DNA of 64,000 nt. It comes from Rhizobiales bacterium NRL2 (GTDB taxonomy: Bacteria > Pseudomonadota > Alphaproteobacteria > Minwuiales > Minwuiaceae). The notes beneath the pieces were generated by a model. It made no database searches, was not told the origin of the DNA, and saw only the letters and a list, made by a program, of their open reading frames with translations. A program made the translations under genes and the position numbers. The stretch lies in the NCBI GenBank assembly GCA_001664005.1, contig CP016093.1, positions 999,001 through 1,063,000 of the forward strand. The letters run 5' to 3'. Shown here one piece after another: positions 1-9,637 of the stretch; the first letter of the stretch is position 1, and each line of letters opens with the position of its first letter.

Positions 1-628
1 GCAGCGGCTGATCGAGCGTCACCACTGCGCCGGCGGTGGCGACGGCCAGCGCGCCGGCCGCGCCGCCCGCATTGGGCAGCAGCACGAAGGTGTTGGCCTG
101 GGCCTCCGGCGCGGCCTTGCCGATCATCCGCGCGCCCTTGACGGTCACGGAGGCGACCGGCGTGCGCACCAGAAGCTCGCTCGCCGGCCCCTCCGTCGAA
201 TCGCGGTTGTCGACGGAGAACTCGCCCTGGATGACGAAGAACTGAGGCTTGGCCGCGGCTTCTGCCGGCTCCTCGATCAGGACCCGGCTCTCGCTGTCGA
301 AGAACAGCCTGGTGCCATCGGTCAGGGTAATCTCCAGCGCGCCGTCGCCCTGGGTCATGACCACGTCGCCGGGGCTGAGCTTCTGACCCGGCGCGGCCTG
401 GAACTGGCGGCCGTCGACGCCGATGATCAGAACCTCGCCGCGCACGTTCTCCACGCTGATCGGTCCTTCGCCGCCGGCCGTGGCCTGGGCCTGAACCAGC
501 GGTGTCGGCGCTTCGGGGGCCGTCGAGGCCGCGAGGCCGGGCACGACGAAGGCGGAACCGGCCGTCTCGCTTTCGCTGAAGACGGCTTCGGCCTCGATCG
601 TACGTGCGTTGTCCGGGCGCTGTTCCAT
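1..628 (-). CDS. FecR-domain protein, N-terminal part (cut by window edge)
   Basis: The reading frame starts at the ATG at 626-628, with AAGGAA about ten bases upstream, and runs off the left edge. I read about 209 residues. After an acidic, Ala/Pro-rich leader comes a FecR-like segment: VENVRGEVLIIGVDGR, then PGDVVMTQGDGALEITLTDG, then a stretch on exclusion of damage-free variants such as LLVRTPVASVTVKGARM. Such domains occur in anti-sigma regulators and at the N-terminus of long surface or adhesin-like proteins. There is no signal peptide and no sigma-factor gene next door, so a long surface or RTX-type protein is more likely than a FecR regulator. The C-terminus is not visible, so the role stays open. 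Confidence 0.72.
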   Translation of the reverse strand, partial: MEQRPDNARTIEAEAVFSESETAGSAFVVPGLAASTAPEAPTPLVQAQATAGGEGPISVENVRGEVLIIGVDGRQFQAAPGQKLSPGDVVMTQGDGALEITLTDGTRLFFDSESRVLIEEPAEAAAKPQFFVIQGEFSVDNRDSTEGPASELLVRTPVASVTVKGARMIGKAAPEAQANTFVLLPNAGGAAGALAVATAGAVVTLDQPL

Positions 629-744
629 CACGGCTTTCCTTGGCTCGCCTCGATCATAGGCGCTGGGCGGATCGTTTTCATCATCCGTCGACGTCTCATG
701 AAGCAAGCTTCGCGCCATGCAATCACGACGGGCGCGGGCCCCGT

Positions 745-3700
745 TCAGGCGGCCCGCTGCTCGATCATCCGGCCCATCTCCGCCAGCGTTCGCTCCGCGA
801 TGGTGCGGATTTCCTCTATCGCCTGGCGGGCATCTTCCAGCGGCCCGTCGTCACACAATCGTTCAATTTTTGCGGCTGCCTCGGAAAGTGACACGGCGCC
901 GACGGTGCCGGCGCTGCTCTTCAGGCTGTGGGCCTCCCGCCCCAGCCGGTCGGCGCTGGCATCGTCCAGGGGCTCGGACAGCCGTTCCAGCCGATCCTGG
1001 GTATCCAGCATGAAATCGCGCAGCAGTTCGGGCAGGTAGTCCTGACCGACATCCTCGCCGAACTGGTCGAGGATCGCGCGGTCGATCATCGATCCTTCCG
1101 CCTCGCCGGCCGGTTCCGGCGCCGCGCCGGCGGGAACCGGCCCGGCATCGGCGATCGGCGCGCCCGCCACCGTTCCCGTGTTCGGCGGGCCGCCGGTACC
1201 GGCCGCGCCGATCAGCGCCCACTTGGCGACGAGCTGCAGCAACTCGATCTTGTCGAAGGGTTTGGCGATGAAGTCGTCCATGCCCTTCGACAGGCATTCC
1301 TCGCGGTGTTCGGGCATGGCGTTGGCCGTCACCGCGACCACCGGCGTCGCGGCCCTGGCGCCGTCCAGGGCGCGGATCGCGGTGGTGACCTCGAATCCGT
1401 CCATGTCCGGCATCTGCACGTCCATCAGCACCACCTCGAAGTCGTTCTCGCCGATGGCGGCCAGAGCGCCGGCGCCGTCCTCGACCGCGGTGACCGCGTA
1501 GCCCGCCTTCTCCAGCATCACCCTGGCCACCTGCAGGTTGATGCGGTTGTCGTCGGCCACCAGCACCCGCGCACCCAGCGCAGCCTCGTCGCCTATTTGC
1601 TCGATCGTGGCGGCGGCATGGGCCTCCGCGGCGCTGTCGCGCCCGGTCAGCGCCTGGGCGAGGGCGAGCGGCCGGGGCGGGCGAAGCAGGAACTGGTCGA
1701 AGCCCCGGGCCAGGATCTGCTCGGCGCGGCCGCGCTGGGACGGGTCGATCGCCACCACCATGCGGCCGCCGACGCGGCTGCGCAGCCGGGCGATGTCCGC
1801 GGCGCCGGCGTGTTCGGCCAGGCCCCCGTCGATCACCAGGTGATCGACCGTGCGGGACGGCGCATCGAGGGAAGCGGCGTTGTGGGCGATCAGCAGGCCC
1901 AGGCCGCGCAGGCGCGCCGCCATCCCCTCCCGCAGGACAGGATTCGTGGCCAGGATCGCCGCCTGCCGGCCCCTGAGCATGGCGCTCAGCCGGTCCACCA
2001 TCTCGTGGGCCTCGCCCCTGTGCGCCACGTCCGCGACGCCCAGCGTGGCTTCGAACCAGAAGGTGCTGCCCCGGCCGACCTCGCTGTCCAGCCCGATATC
2101 CCCGCCCATCAGGTCGACCAGGCGCCTGGAGATGGCGAGGCCAAGGCCCGTCCCGCCATAGCGCCGCGCCGTCGAGGCGTCGACCTGGGTGAATTCCTGG
2201 AACAGGGCATCCTGGCGGTCCTGAGGAATGCCTATCCCGGTATCGGTGACGTTGAAACGCAGCTTCGGACGGTCGTTCTCGCTGCCGGCCAGCAGGATCT
2301 CGATGGTGACGCCGCCGGTCTCGGTGAACTTGATGGCGTTGCCGGCGAAGTTCAGCAGCACCTGGCGGATACGCGTGGGATCGCCGTAGAAGCGCTTGGG
2401 CAGGTCCGGGTCGTAGATCACCGCGATCTCGGTGCCGCGTTCGAAGGCGCGCGCCGAAAGCAGGTCGGCCACGCCGTCGGCCAGGTCTTCCAGGTCGAAG
2501 GCGACCTCCTCCAGCTCCAGCCGCCCGGCCTCCAGCTTCGAGAAGTCGAGGATGTCGTTGATGATGGTCAGCAGCGCCTCGCCGGACTTGTGGACGGTCT
2601 CGGCGTACTGGTGCTGTTCGCCACTCAGCCCGGTTTCCAGCAACAGGTTGGTCATGCCCAGCACGCCGTTCATGGGCGTGCGTATCTCGTGACTCATCAT
2701 GGCGAGGAAGCGGGACTTGGCGACATTGGCGTCCTCGGCCCGCTCCTTGGCCTCGCGCAGGGCCTCTTCATTGTCCTTCTGCGCGGTAATGTCGGTATGC
2801 ACGCTCACCCGGCCGCCCTCGTCGGTGCGGAACTCGCCGACCAGGATCCAGCGGCCGTCCACCAGCTCCTGCTCGAAGGGGCCGCCGGGCTCGCGGTGGC
2901 GCGCCACCCGCCAGGCGACCCAGGCTTCCGGGTCGGTGGTGGCGTCGACGATGTGGCGGCTGGCTGTGCGCCGCATGATGTCCTCGAAGCGCTGGCCGGT
3001 TTCGATGCCCGCCTGACCGGCGCTGCTGTAGAGCTCGCGGTATTTGGTGTTGAACAGGATCAGGCGGTCGTTCTCGTCGTAGAGGGCGAATCCGTCGTTC
3101 ATCGCCTCGATCGCTTCCAGCAGCTGCGTCCGGGCGGCGTTGGCGCGCGCCTCGGCGGCGGAGACCTGGCGGTAGAGACGGGTGGTTCGGCGGATTTCCC
3201 GGATCAGCAGCAGCACCAGCAGCGCCGCTGCCGCCATGGTGGCGATCGCCGAGATCAGCAGTTCCAGGTAGATCGGCCGCAACCGGTCGGCGCGCGACTG
3301 TGTGACCGTCAGCTCCGAGGAATTGGAGAGCTGCTGCAGTGCGTTGAACAGCGGCAGCAGGTCGTTGCGAAGCTGGTTGTAGGCCCGGTAGTCGCCGGCT
3401 TCCAGATTGTGCAGCCGGGCATCGTTGGCGCGCAGACGATCCTGGATGCCGCTCGCCAGGTCGCCGGCGCCGAGCGCGTCGTCCCGGTCCGAGCGCATGG
3501 CCTGGAGAAACACGGGCAGGCGCTGTTTCAGGTAGTTGTAGCGCTGCTGGAACTCGGCCTGGCTCATGCCCGAGGTGCCGAGCACGTAGGTGTCGAGCGC
3601 GGCGAGAAACAGCGAGAGTTCCGTGCGCGTGTGCGAAGCACCCCAGACGATGCTGTCATAGCGGCTGGAACTGGCGTTGTATTCCTTGCGCAGCGTCAGC

Positions 3701-3852
3701 ACCGAGAAGACCGTGGTGGAGAGAAGCACCACGACGGTCGCGAGCAGGACCGCCAGCGTTCTGTTCACGCCTGTCCGCTTGACGTCCCGAGCGCCCGGAG
3801 CGGCGGCCGCGCGATCCGATTCTGGGCCTTGAAGCTGCATTGTCAGCGACAT
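745..3852 (-). CDS. Membrane hybrid histidine kinase with receiver and Hpt domains
   Basis: A 1035-residue phosphorelay sensor. In order: TM1 (about 32-54), a periplasmic helical region, TM2 (about 198-217), a PAS-like segment (about 245-360, [13 protein letters not shown]), HisKA with SHEIRTP and phospho-acceptor His388, an ATPase domain with NAIKFTE, DTGIGI and GGTGLGLA, a degenerate receiver-like stretch, a true receiver (LVADDNRIN, Asp811 in DVQMPDMDG), and a C-terminal Hpt domain with EAHSLKSS (His near 975). All phosphotransfer residues are present, so a full His-Asp-His relay inside one BarA/LuxQ-like protein is expected. The open frame reaches upstream to 3984, but ATG 3852 (or 3840) better fits a short cytoplasmic N-terminus. 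It is divergent from a LuxO-like regulator, 121 bp away, which is the likely output partner. The sensed signal is unknown. Confidence 0.9.
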   Translation of the reverse strand: MSLTMQLQGPESDRAAAAPGARDVKRTGVNRTLAVLLATVVVLLSTTVFSVLTLRKEYNASSSRYDSIVWGASHTRTELSLFLAALDTYVLGTSGMSQAEFQQRYNYLKQRLPVFLQAMRSDRDDALGAGDLASGIQDRLRANDARLHNLEAGDYRAYNQLRNDLLPLFNALQQLSNSSELTVTQSRADRLRPIYLELLISAIATMAAAALLVLLLIREIRRTTRLYRQVSAAEARANAARTQLLEAIEAMNDGFALYDENDRLILFNTKYRELYSSAGQAGIETGQRFEDIMRRTASRHIVDATTDPEAWVAWRVARHREPGGPFEQELVDGRWILVGEFRTDEGGRVSVHTDITAQKDNEEALREAKERAEDANVAKSRFLAMMSHEIRTPMNGVLGMTNLLLETGLSGEQHQYAETVHKSGEALLTIINDILDFSKLEAGRLELEEVAFDLEDLADGVADLLSARAFERGTEIAVIYDPDLPKRFYGDPTRIRQVLLNFAGNAIKFTETGGVTIEILLAGSENDRPKLRFNVTDTGIGIPQDRQDALFQEFTQVDASTARRYGGTGLGLAISRRLVDLMGGDIGLDSEVGRGSTFWFEATLGVADVAHRGEAHEMVDRLSAMLRGRQAAILATNPVLREGMAARLRGLGLLIAHNAASLDAPSRTVDHLVIDGGLAEHAGAADIARLRSRVGGRMVVAIDPSQRGRAEQILARGFDQFLLRPPRPLALAQALTGRDSAAEAHAAATIEQIGDEAALGARVLVADDNRINLQVARVMLEKAGYAVTAVEDGAGALAAIGENDFEVVLMDVQMPDMDGFEVTTAIRALDGARAATPVVAVTANAMPEHREECLSKGMDDFIAKPFDKIELLQLVAKWALIGAAGTGGPPNTGTVAGAPIADAGPVPAGAAPEPAGEAEGSMIDRAILDQFGEDVGQDYLPELLRDFMLDTQDRLERLSEPLDDASADRLGREAHSLKSSAGTVGAVSLSEAAAKIERLCDDGPLEDARQAIEEIRTIAERTLAEMGRMIEQRAA

Positions 3853-3973
3853 TCTATCATGCGACAACTTCGGGCAATGACCGAAAATTGGCGGTCGCGG
3901 GGAACGGTGAACCGGACGGCGGCAGAAGCCGGACGCCGACGCGGCCTTCAGCGCTTTGGGGGACGACAGGCCG

Positions 3974-5428
3974 ATGAGCCGCACGGCGAAGTCTCAGATT
4001 CTGCTCGTCGAGGACACGCCGACGCTGGCGCGGAGCTATATCCAGTTCCTGCGCGACGAACCCTATGACATCCGCCACGTCGAGACCGGCGCCGAAGCCC
4101 TGGCCGAGCTGGAGAAGGGGCGGCCCGACGTCATCCTGCTGGACCTCAGGCTGCCGGACATGGACGGCATGGAGATCCTGCGCCATGTCGGCTCGTTGGA
4201 TGAGGGCAGTAGCGTCATCGTGATCACCGCCCACGGGTCGGTGCAGACGGCGGTGACGGCGATGCGGCTGGGCGCCGCCGACTTCATCGTCAAGCCGTTC
4301 ACCGCCGACCGGCTGAAGGTCACGCTGCGCAACGTCCTGGAGACGACCAAGCTCAAGGAGATCGTCGAGACCTACCGCACTGAGATCGACCGCGGCGGAT
4401 TCGAGGGCTTCGTCGGCAGCGCGCTGTGCATGCAGGCGGTCTACCGCATCATCGAGGCCGCGGCGTCGTCCAAGGCCACCGTCTTCATCACCGGCGAAAG
4501 CGGCACCGGCAAGGAGGTCTGCGCCGAGGCGATCAAGAACCGCAGCCCGCGCCGCGACAAGCCCTTCATCGCCATCAACTGCGCCGCGATCCCCCACGAT
4601 CTGATGGAGAGCGAGATCTTCGGTCATGTGAAGGGCGCCTTCACCGGGGCCCTGGGCGAGCGCGAGGGCGCAGCGGCGATGGCCGACGGGGGCACGCTGT
4701 TCCTCGACGAGATCTGCGAGATGGACCTGGACCTGCAGGCCAAGCTGCTGCGCTTCATCCAGACCGAGACCTACAGCAAGGTCGGCAGCTCGAAGGTCGA
4801 GAAGGTGGACGTGCGGGTGATCTGCGCCACCAACAAGGAACCGATGGCGGAGGTCAAGGCGGGCCGGTTCCGCGAGGATCTCTACTACAGGCTGCACGTG
4901 ATCCCGATGCACCTGCCGCCGCTCAGGGAGCGCGACGACGACATTCTCCGGATCGCGGAGACCTTCCTGCGCCGCTACGCCGAGCAGGAAGGCAAGAGCT
5001 TCCGCGCCTTCGGGCCGGCGGCCGCGGCGATCCTGATGGCGCATGAGTGGCCCGGCAATGTGCGCGAACTGCAGAACGCGGTGCACAACATCGTGGTCCT
5101 GAACGACGCCGAGACGGTGACGCCGGAGATGCTGCCGGCCAACCTGCAGAAGGTGGAAGCGCTGGCGCCACCCCCGCCGGCCGCGGCATCGGCGGCGGAA
5201 CCCGAGACGGGACCGCCGCGCCCGGAGCGCCGCGCCGATGTGCAGTCGCTGTCCGAGGAGATCCGGCCGCTGGCCGCGGTCGAACGCGACTACATCGAGA
5301 ACGCGATCGAACGCTGCGCCGGCAATATCCGCACCGCCGCGGCGCTACTCGGCATCGCGCCGCAGACGATCTACCGCAAGCGCTCCGCCTGGGAGGAAGA
5401 GGACGCCGCCGCCGCCGCGGCGGAGTAG
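3974..5428 (+). CDS. Sigma-54-dependent response regulator, LuxO-like
   Basis: A 484-residue NtrC/LuxO-family activator. The receiver has the acidic pair in LLVEDTP and phospho-acceptor Asp57 in [11 protein letters not shown]. The AAA+ domain has Walker A GESGTGKE (174-181), an intact sigma-54-contacting GAFTGA loop (221-226), GGTLFLDEI and the NREDLYYRL-type sensor region. A Fis-like helix-turn-helix lies near 440-475 ([16 protein letters not shown]). It should remodel sigma-54 holoenzyme when phosphorylated. I chose ATG 3974, with GGGGGA eleven bases upstream, over an in-frame TTG at 3956. The divergent kinase ends in an Hpt domain, which would replace the separate LuxU phosphotransfer protein of Vibrio. 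Target promoters and any quorum-sensing role are not shown by the sequence. Confidence 0.92.
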   Translation: MSRTAKSQILLVEDTPTLARSYIQFLRDEPYDIRHVETGAEALAELEKGRPDVILLDLRLPDMDGMEILRHVGSLDEGSSVIVITAHGSVQTAVTAMRLGAADFIVKPFTADRLKVTLRNVLETTKLKEIVETYRTEIDRGGFEGFVGSALCMQAVYRIIEAAASSKATVFITGESGTGKEVCAEAIKNRSPRRDKPFIAINCAAIPHDLMESEIFGHVKGAFTGALGEREGAAAMADGGTLFLDEICEMDLDLQAKLLRFIQTETYSKVGSSKVEKVDVRVICATNKEPMAEVKAGRFREDLYYRLHVIPMHLPPLRERDDDILRIAETFLRRYAEQEGKSFRAFGPAAAAILMAHEWPGNVRELQNAVHNIVVLNDAETVTPEMLPANLQKVEALAPPPPAAASAAEPETGPPRPERRADVQSLSEEIRPLAAVERDYIENAIERCAGNIRTAAALLGIAPQTIYRKRSAWEEEDAAAAAAE

Positions 5429-5435
5429 GCGCCGC

Positions 5436-6275
5436 TCAGAACTTCCCGGCCTCGTAGTCGCGGAAGGCCTGGATGATCTCCTCCTTCGTGTTCATCACGA
5501 AGGGGCCGTAGCGGGCCACCGGCTCGCCGATCGGCTGTCCGGCAATGAGCAGGAATCTGGCTTCGCCGCCCCTGGCCCGCACCTCGACCCGCGCGCCGTC
5601 GTTCAGCAGCGCCATCTGGCCTTCCGAGAGCGTGTGGCTCCCGATACCCAGCCCGCCGCCATAGACGTAGACGAAAGCGTTGTGACCTTCGGGCACGGCC
5701 TCGTCGAAGCGCCCTTCGGCCGGCAGGGCGACGTCGTAGTAGAGCGGTTTCGTGGCGATGCCGCTGACCGGTCCGGCGACGCCGCCGAGCTCTCCGGCGA
5801 CGATGCGCACGCGCGCGCCGCCCGGGCGCTCGACCTCCGGAATGTCGCCCGGCTCGATGTCCTGGTAGCGCGGCGCCGTCATCTTGTCGGCGGCCGGCAG
5901 GTTGACCCAGAGCTGGAAGCCCCACATCAGGCCGTCCTCCTGCTCCGGCATTTCCGAGTGCACGATGCCGCGGCCGGCGGTCATCCACTGCGCCCCGCCG
6001 CTCTGCAGCAGGCCGGAATTGCCCTGATTGTCGCGGTGGCGCATGCGGCCGGCCAGCATGTAGGTCACGGTCTCGAAGCCCCGATGGGGATGATCGGGAA
6101 AGCCGGCGATGTAGTCGCCGGCCTGGTCCGAGCGGAACTCGTCGAGCAGCAGGAAGGGATCGAAATGCTGCAGGCGCGGACCGCCGAGGCTGCGCTTCAG
6201 CTTGACGCCTGCCCCGTCCTGCGCGTCGACGCCGGGGATCACGCCCAGCACGGTTCGGAAATCGGATTCGCTCAT
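5436..6275 (-). CDS. Pirin family protein
   Basis: A 279-residue bicupin of the pirin family. The N-terminal cupin carries the metal-binding pattern HPHRGFETVTYML, followed by a His in GRMRHRDNQG and SEMPE. These are the three-His/one-Glu iron-site residues typical of the family. Pirins of this YhhW type are cytosolic; some act as quercetin dioxygenases, most have no known substrate. The start at 6275 has AGGAG eight bases upstream; an upstream extension in the same frame lacks a ribosome site. It converges on the LuxO-like gene, with 7 bp between the stop codons. Family assignment is safe, activity is not. Confidence 0.92.
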   Translation of the reverse strand: MSESDFRTVLGVIPGVDAQDGAGVKLKRSLGGPRLQHFDPFLLLDEFRSDQAGDYIAGFPDHPHRGFETVTYMLAGRMRHRDNQGNSGLLQSGGAQWMTAGRGIVHSEMPEQEDGLMWGFQLWVNLPAADKMTAPRYQDIEPGDIPEVERPGGARVRIVAGELGGVAGPVSGIATKPLYYDVALPAEGRFDEAVPEGHNAFVYVYGGGLGIGSHTLSEGQMALLNDGARVEVRARGGEARFLLIAGQPIGEPVARYGPFVMNTKEEIIQAFRDYEAGKF

Positions 6276-6373
6276 GGCAACGCTCCTGCTCTGTTGCCGG
6301 CGGAGATGTGCAGGCGGCCCGGCGCCATCAATCGCGGCAATGGGAAACGGACTGTTTCCGGCGTGCGGCGGCC

Positions 6374-8299
6374 TCAACTGGAGGCGTGGCGCTGCCGCTC
6401 CGTCTCTTCCTTGTATTCCGGCACCAGCTCCCTGAGCAGGGTCAGCGTACGGTCGGTGCGCCGCGCCCTGGCATGGCCGGCCAGTTCGTCCAGGGCCCGC
6501 GTCAGAATCTGCCGCTCGACCACCCGCGGGGACGCGAGCATGACCCCCTCGATGTCCGTCTGGTCCAGCTTTTCCGAGCTGTGCAGCAGTTCCTCGTGCA
6601 GCTTCTCGCCGGGGCGCAGGCCGACATATTCGATCCGGATGTCGCGGTCCGGCGTCAGGCCGGCGAGGCGGATCATCATGCGGGCGAGGTCCTGGATGCG
6701 GACCGGCTCGCCCATGTCGAGCACATGGATGCGGCCCGTGTCGTCCTGGCGGAGACGGCTGCCGGCGGCGGCGGCGAGCACCAGCTCGACCGCCTCCCTT
6801 ATGGTCATGAAGTAGCGCGTGATGTCCGGATGGGTGACCGTCAGCGGTCCGCCCTGGGCGAGCTGGCGCTGGAACAGCGGCACCACGGAGCCGGTCGAGC
6901 CGAGCACGTTGCCGAAGCGGACAGTCACGAAGCGTGTGGCGCGCCCGGATTCGCGCGACTGATCGATGTCCTGGGACTGGGCGTAGGCCTCGGCCAGACG
7001 CTTGGTCGCGCCCATCACGTTGGCCGGGTTCACGGCCTTGTCGGAGGAGACCAGCACCATGACGTCCACGTCGTGGCGGATACAGGCGTCGGCGACGCGC
7101 CGCGTGCCGATGACGTTGGTCAGCACCGCCTCGTCCGGGTTGTGCTCCATCAGCGGCACGTGCTTCAGCGCCGCGGCGTGGAAGACGATCTCCGGGTGGA
7201 AGTCGGCGAAGACGTTGGCGACCCGCTCGGCGTCCCGGACGTCGGCCAGATACATGCGCCGCTCCAGCTCCGGATACGACTCTCCGGTTTCCTGTTCGAT
7301 GGTGTAGAGCGCGAACTCGGAGAGTTCGAGCAGCGCCAGGCTCGCCGGGGCGAGGGCCGCGATCTGGCGCACCAGCTCGCTGCCGATGGAGCCGCCGGCG
7401 CCGGTCACCAGGACGCGCCGGCCGGAAATCAGACCCCGCATGGCGTCGCGGTCCAGCGCCTTCTGGGGCCGGCCCAGCAGATCGCTGACGTCGATCTCGC
7501 GCACCGTGACCCGGTCGGTGACGCCGCTTTCCAGGGCGCTGAAATCGGGCACGCGGCTGATCGGCAGGGCCAGGTCCTGGGTGCGCTGCAGCAGATCGCG
7601 CAGCATGTCGGGCTCAAGCCGCCGGCGGGTGACGATCACCCGCTGCGGCCGCCGTCCGCGCGCGCCGAGCGTCTCCACGACATCGCCCAGATCGGCCAGG
7701 CCGCCGACCACCTTGCGTCCGCGGATGGTGCGGCCGATCTGGCCGCTGTCGTCGTCCAGGATGGCGACGGGGTCATAGGGCGCCGCACCGCGGTCGACCT
7801 CGCGCAGGAACAGTTCCGCCCCCCGTCCGGCGCCGACAAGTATCACCGGGACGTGTCCCGGCATCGGCCGCCGCCGCCCGGTGAGTGCGCCCACGCCGCC
7901 CTCCGCCGCCAGCCTGAGCAGCAGGCGCGGGCCGGCCAGCAGGGCGATCAGCACGAACAGGTTGATGAAGGGAACCGTCCGGGGCACGTCCTCCAGACGG
8001 TTGTAGGCGAACAGCAGCGGGAAGAAGATCAGCACCACCAGAACGGCGGCGCGCAGGATCGCCGAGAGGTCGCGCATGGACACATAGCGCCAGACCCCGC
8101 GGTGCAGGCCGGACAGGAAGAAGACCCCGGCGGCGATAGGCACCAGCATGGCGCTGGCCTCCAGCCAGAAGCCGGCGGTCTTCTCATAGCCGACCAGGCC
8201 GTAGCGCAGCATGAGCGCTGCGATGAACGCCACCGGCGCCATCGCCACGTCGTAGAGCAGTGCGCCGAAGGTCTTCAGTTTCGAGCTGTGTTTCGCCAA
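6374..8299 (-). CDS. Membrane nucleoside-diphosphate-sugar 4,6-dehydratase (WbpM/CapD/PglF type)
   Basis: A 641-residue long-type SDR. About four N-terminal membrane helices are followed by a CoA-binding-like nucleotide fold (VILVGAGRGAELF) and a second Rossmann domain with VTGAGGSIGSELVRQI. SSDKAVNPANVMGATKR shows the Ser-Met-Lys triad, with Met where short SDRs have Tyr, as in WbpM, FlaA1-like and PglF 4,6-dehydratases. RPGEKLHEELL is the family's C-terminal motif. It probably converts UDP-GlcNAc to the 4-keto-6-deoxy sugar for O-antigen, capsule or glycoprotein sugars. The start appears to be TTG at 8299, with GGGG seven bases upstream; the next ATG would cut into the first membrane helix. 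Other sugar genes of the pathway are not adjacent. Confidence 0.9.
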   Translation of the reverse strand: MAKHSSKLKTFGALLYDVAMAPVAFIAALMLRYGLVGYEKTAGFWLEASAMLVPIAAGVFFLSGLHRGVWRYVSMRDLSAILRAAVLVVLIFFPLLFAYNRLEDVPRTVPFINLFVLIALLAGPRLLLRLAAEGGVGALTGRRRPMPGHVPVILVGAGRGAELFLREVDRGAAPYDPVAILDDDSGQIGRTIRGRKVVGGLADLGDVVETLGARGRRPQRVIVTRRRLEPDMLRDLLQRTQDLALPISRVPDFSALESGVTDRVTVREIDVSDLLGRPQKALDRDAMRGLISGRRVLVTGAGGSIGSELVRQIAALAPASLALLELSEFALYTIEQETGESYPELERRMYLADVRDAERVANVFADFHPEIVFHAAALKHVPLMEHNPDEAVLTNVIGTRRVADACIRHDVDVMVLVSSDKAVNPANVMGATKRLAEAYAQSQDIDQSRESGRATRFVTVRFGNVLGSTGSVVPLFQRQLAQGGPLTVTHPDITRYFMTIREAVELVLAAAAGSRLRQDDTGRIHVLDMGEPVRIQDLARMMIRLAGLTPDRDIRIEYVGLRPGEKLHEELLHSSEKLDQTDIEGVMLASPRVVERQILTRALDELAGHARARRTDRTLTLLRELVPEYKEETERQRHASS

Positions 8300-8389
8300 G
8301 GACGGGCCCCGCCGGACAGGGAATTGTCGCCGAGAACTGGCATTAGCATGACGCGGCGTGTCCGAACAGGGGCCCGTGGAGCGCGCGGG

Positions 8390-8806
8390 TCAGTCCTTGG
8401 CGGCGGGCTGGCGCATCTCGTCGACGGCCTCGATCATCCGGGTGTTGATGATGTCGAAGACCTCGGTCTGGGAGCGGGCGACGATATCCTGCAACTCGCG
8501 CAGGTCGGCGGTGGCCTTCTCCATCGCGCCGCGGGCGGTGGTCAGCTGCGCCTCGAAATCGGGACCCTTGCCGCCCTCGGCCAGGTTGCGGATCGCCGAC
8601 TGGGCTTCGGCCGCCGAGGTCTGGGCGATCTCCGCCTGACGCTCGATCAGCGCGCGGAAGCCGTCGACCGCGACCTGGTTGGCGCGGGTCAGGGCCTCGA
8701 AGTTGCGGCGCTGCATCTCGGTGAAGGCGTTGAGGTCCATCGCCGGCCACTTGAAACCGGACAGGGTCTTGGTGAGATCGGCGAAGGGATTGGCGGGAAC
8801 GGGCAT
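8390..8806 (-). CDS. Phasin family protein (first of two)
   Basis: A 138-residue phasin. It has an NPFADLTK start, the amphipathic segment FTEMQRRNFEALTRANQVAVDGFRAL-type region typical of the family, and a long helical, Ala/Glu/Gln-rich body with no Cys. Phasins coat polyhydroxybutyrate granules and control their number and size. The start at 8806 has GGAGAG nine bases upstream. The protein is clearly paralogous to the phasin encoded at 8999-9415: same length, same NPFADxxK start and same NFEAxTxANQxAxD core. A palindrome GCTGCA-A-TGCAGC lies 67 bp upstream of the start. Confidence 0.92.
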   Translation of the reverse strand: MPVPANPFADLTKTLSGFKWPAMDLNAFTEMQRRNFEALTRANQVAVDGFRALIERQAEIAQTSAAEAQSAIRNLAEGGKGPDFEAQLTTARGAMEKATADLRELQDIVARSQTEVFDIINTRMIEAVDEMRQPAAKD

Positions 8807-8872
8807 CGGGGGGGCTCTCCGGTCTGGGGGTTGCGGCGCGCGGCGCGACCAGGGCACGGCGCGGCGGATGAT

Positions 8873-8885
8873 GCTGCAATGCAGC
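8873..8885. promoter_or_regulatory. Candidate PhaR-type operator of the first phasin gene
   Basis: A perfect 6-1-6 palindrome, GCTGCA-A-TGCAGC, between the two phasin genes. It contains CTGC-N3-GCAG, the form reported for PhaR repressor sites in Paracoccus and Rhodobacter phaP promoters. It shares the core TGCA-N-TGCA with the two sites upstream of the second phasin. Binding is inferred; no phaR gene lies in the window. Confidence 0.6.
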
Positions 8886-8940
8886 GCAAGCCGCTTATGG
8901 TCAACGCCTGCCGTTGCGTCAACCTCTTTCTCGCGATTGC

Positions 8941-8978
8941 AAAAGAAAGGGCCCGCCGGTTCCCCGGCGGACCCTTTC
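8941..8978 (-). terminator. Rho-independent terminator of the second phasin gene
   Basis: Read on the minus strand, a 15-base arm GAAAGGGTCCGCCGG, loop GGAA and the arm CCGGCGGGCCCTTTC (one mismatched pair) are followed by TTTT. It lies 20 bp after the stop codon of the phasin gene at 8999-9415 and should insulate the next phasin gene. Confidence 0.88.
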
Positions 8979-8998
8979 GAAGGCGGTCGTGAGGCGGT

Positions 8999-9415
8999 TC
9001 AGTTCAGCTTGAACTGGCCCTTCGCCTCCTCGATGCCGTCCAGCATGCGCTTGTGCAGGACGTCGAAGATCTCGTTCTGCGACTTGGAGACCATGTCGGA
9101 GAGCTCGCGCACATTGGCGGAGGCCTTCTCCATCGCGGCCTTGGTCTGCGTGGTCTGCTCGTCGACGTCCACCTTGGTCTTGCCTTCGGCCGCGCTCTTG
9201 ATGGCGGTCTGGGCTTCCTCGACGGACTCCTGGGCGATCTGTACCTGGCGCTCGAAGACGGCGCGGACGCTGTCCATGGCGAGCTGGTTGGCGGTGGTCA
9301 TCGCCTCGAAGTTCTTCTGCTGCATGGCCATGAACGCATCGACGTCGAACATCGGGGCCTTCATGTCCTTCATCATCTTGCCGAAGTCGGCAAAGGGATT
9401 GGCGGTCTTGGTCAT
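8999..9415 (-). CDS. Phasin family protein (second of two)
   Basis: A 138-residue phasin with NPFADFGKMM at the N-terminus, FMAMQQKNFEAMTTANQLAMD in the core, and an uninterrupted helical body. It should bind polyhydroxyalkanoate granules. The start at 9415 follows GAGGACAG. It has its own strong terminator at 8941-8978 and two palindromic TGCA-N-TGCA sites upstream, so it is likely a single-gene unit controlled by granule state. It is the tandem paralogue of the gene at 8390-8806; the pair may give two granule coats with different expression. Confidence 0.93.
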   Translation of the reverse strand: MTKTANPFADFGKMMKDMKAPMFDVDAFMAMQQKNFEAMTTANQLAMDSVRAVFERQVQIAQESVEEAQTAIKSAAEGKTKVDVDEQTTQTKAAMEKASANVRELSDMVSKSQNEIFDVLHKRMLDGIEEAKGQFKLN

Positions 9416-9459
9416 CGGTCTGTCCTCCGGACGGGCTGGAATATGTGGTTGCCGGTTAT

Positions 9460-9472
9460 GCTGCACTGCAAC
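9460..9472. promoter_or_regulatory. Candidate PhaR-type operator, proximal site of the second phasin gene
   Basis: GCTGCA-C-TGCAAC, a near-palindrome 45 bp upstream of the phasin start at 9415. It has the same TGCA-N-TGCA core as the sites at 8873-8885 and 9519-9533. Its position close to the start fits a repressor site. Confidence 0.55.
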
Positions 9473-9518
9473 GTGACCGGATAATGGGCATCGCCCGCCC
9501 CTGCGTCAACCAGTTTTT

Positions 9519-9533
9519 TTGTGCAGTGCACAA
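9519..9533. promoter_or_regulatory. Candidate PhaR-type operator, distal site of the second phasin gene
   Basis: A perfect 7-1-7 palindrome, TTGTGCA-G-TGCACAA, with its centre 60 bp from the centre of the proximal site. It is AT-flanked in an otherwise GC-rich gap. Two sites sharing one core suggest cooperative binding or a second promoter element. Confidence 0.55.
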
Positions 9534-9563
9534 TAATCCCTTCGCGGCCCATCCGCGCAAGGG

Positions 9564-9592
9564 AAAAGGCCGGCCCGGAATGCGGGCCGGCC
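9564..9592 (-). terminator. Rho-independent terminator of the porin-like gene
   Basis: On the minus strand, GGCCGGCCC, loop GCATTCC and GGGCCGGCC form a perfect 9-bp stem followed by TTTT. It lies 46 bp after the stop codon of the gene at 9638-10354. Confidence 0.87.
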
Positions 9593-9637
9593 TGCCGCCT
9601 GCCGCCGTCGCCGGCGGCCCCAGGAGGGCGGTCCGGG

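Noticed and set aside
734-757. GCGGGCC / GGCCCGC inverted repeat at the kinase stop codon as terminator
   Set aside because: No T-run follows and it overlaps the coding end, so evidence for termination is too weak.
928-4068. A very long open frame on the plus strand opposite the hybrid kinase
   Set aside because: High GC gives long antisense frames. The translation is Gln/Arg/Gly/Val-rich with no fold, while the minus-strand kinase has every expected motif.
745-5428. Naming the kinase and regulator a quorum-sensing pathway
   Set aside because: No LuxR/LuxI, autoinducer synthase or Qrr-type small RNA is visible. LuxO-like is a statement of family only.
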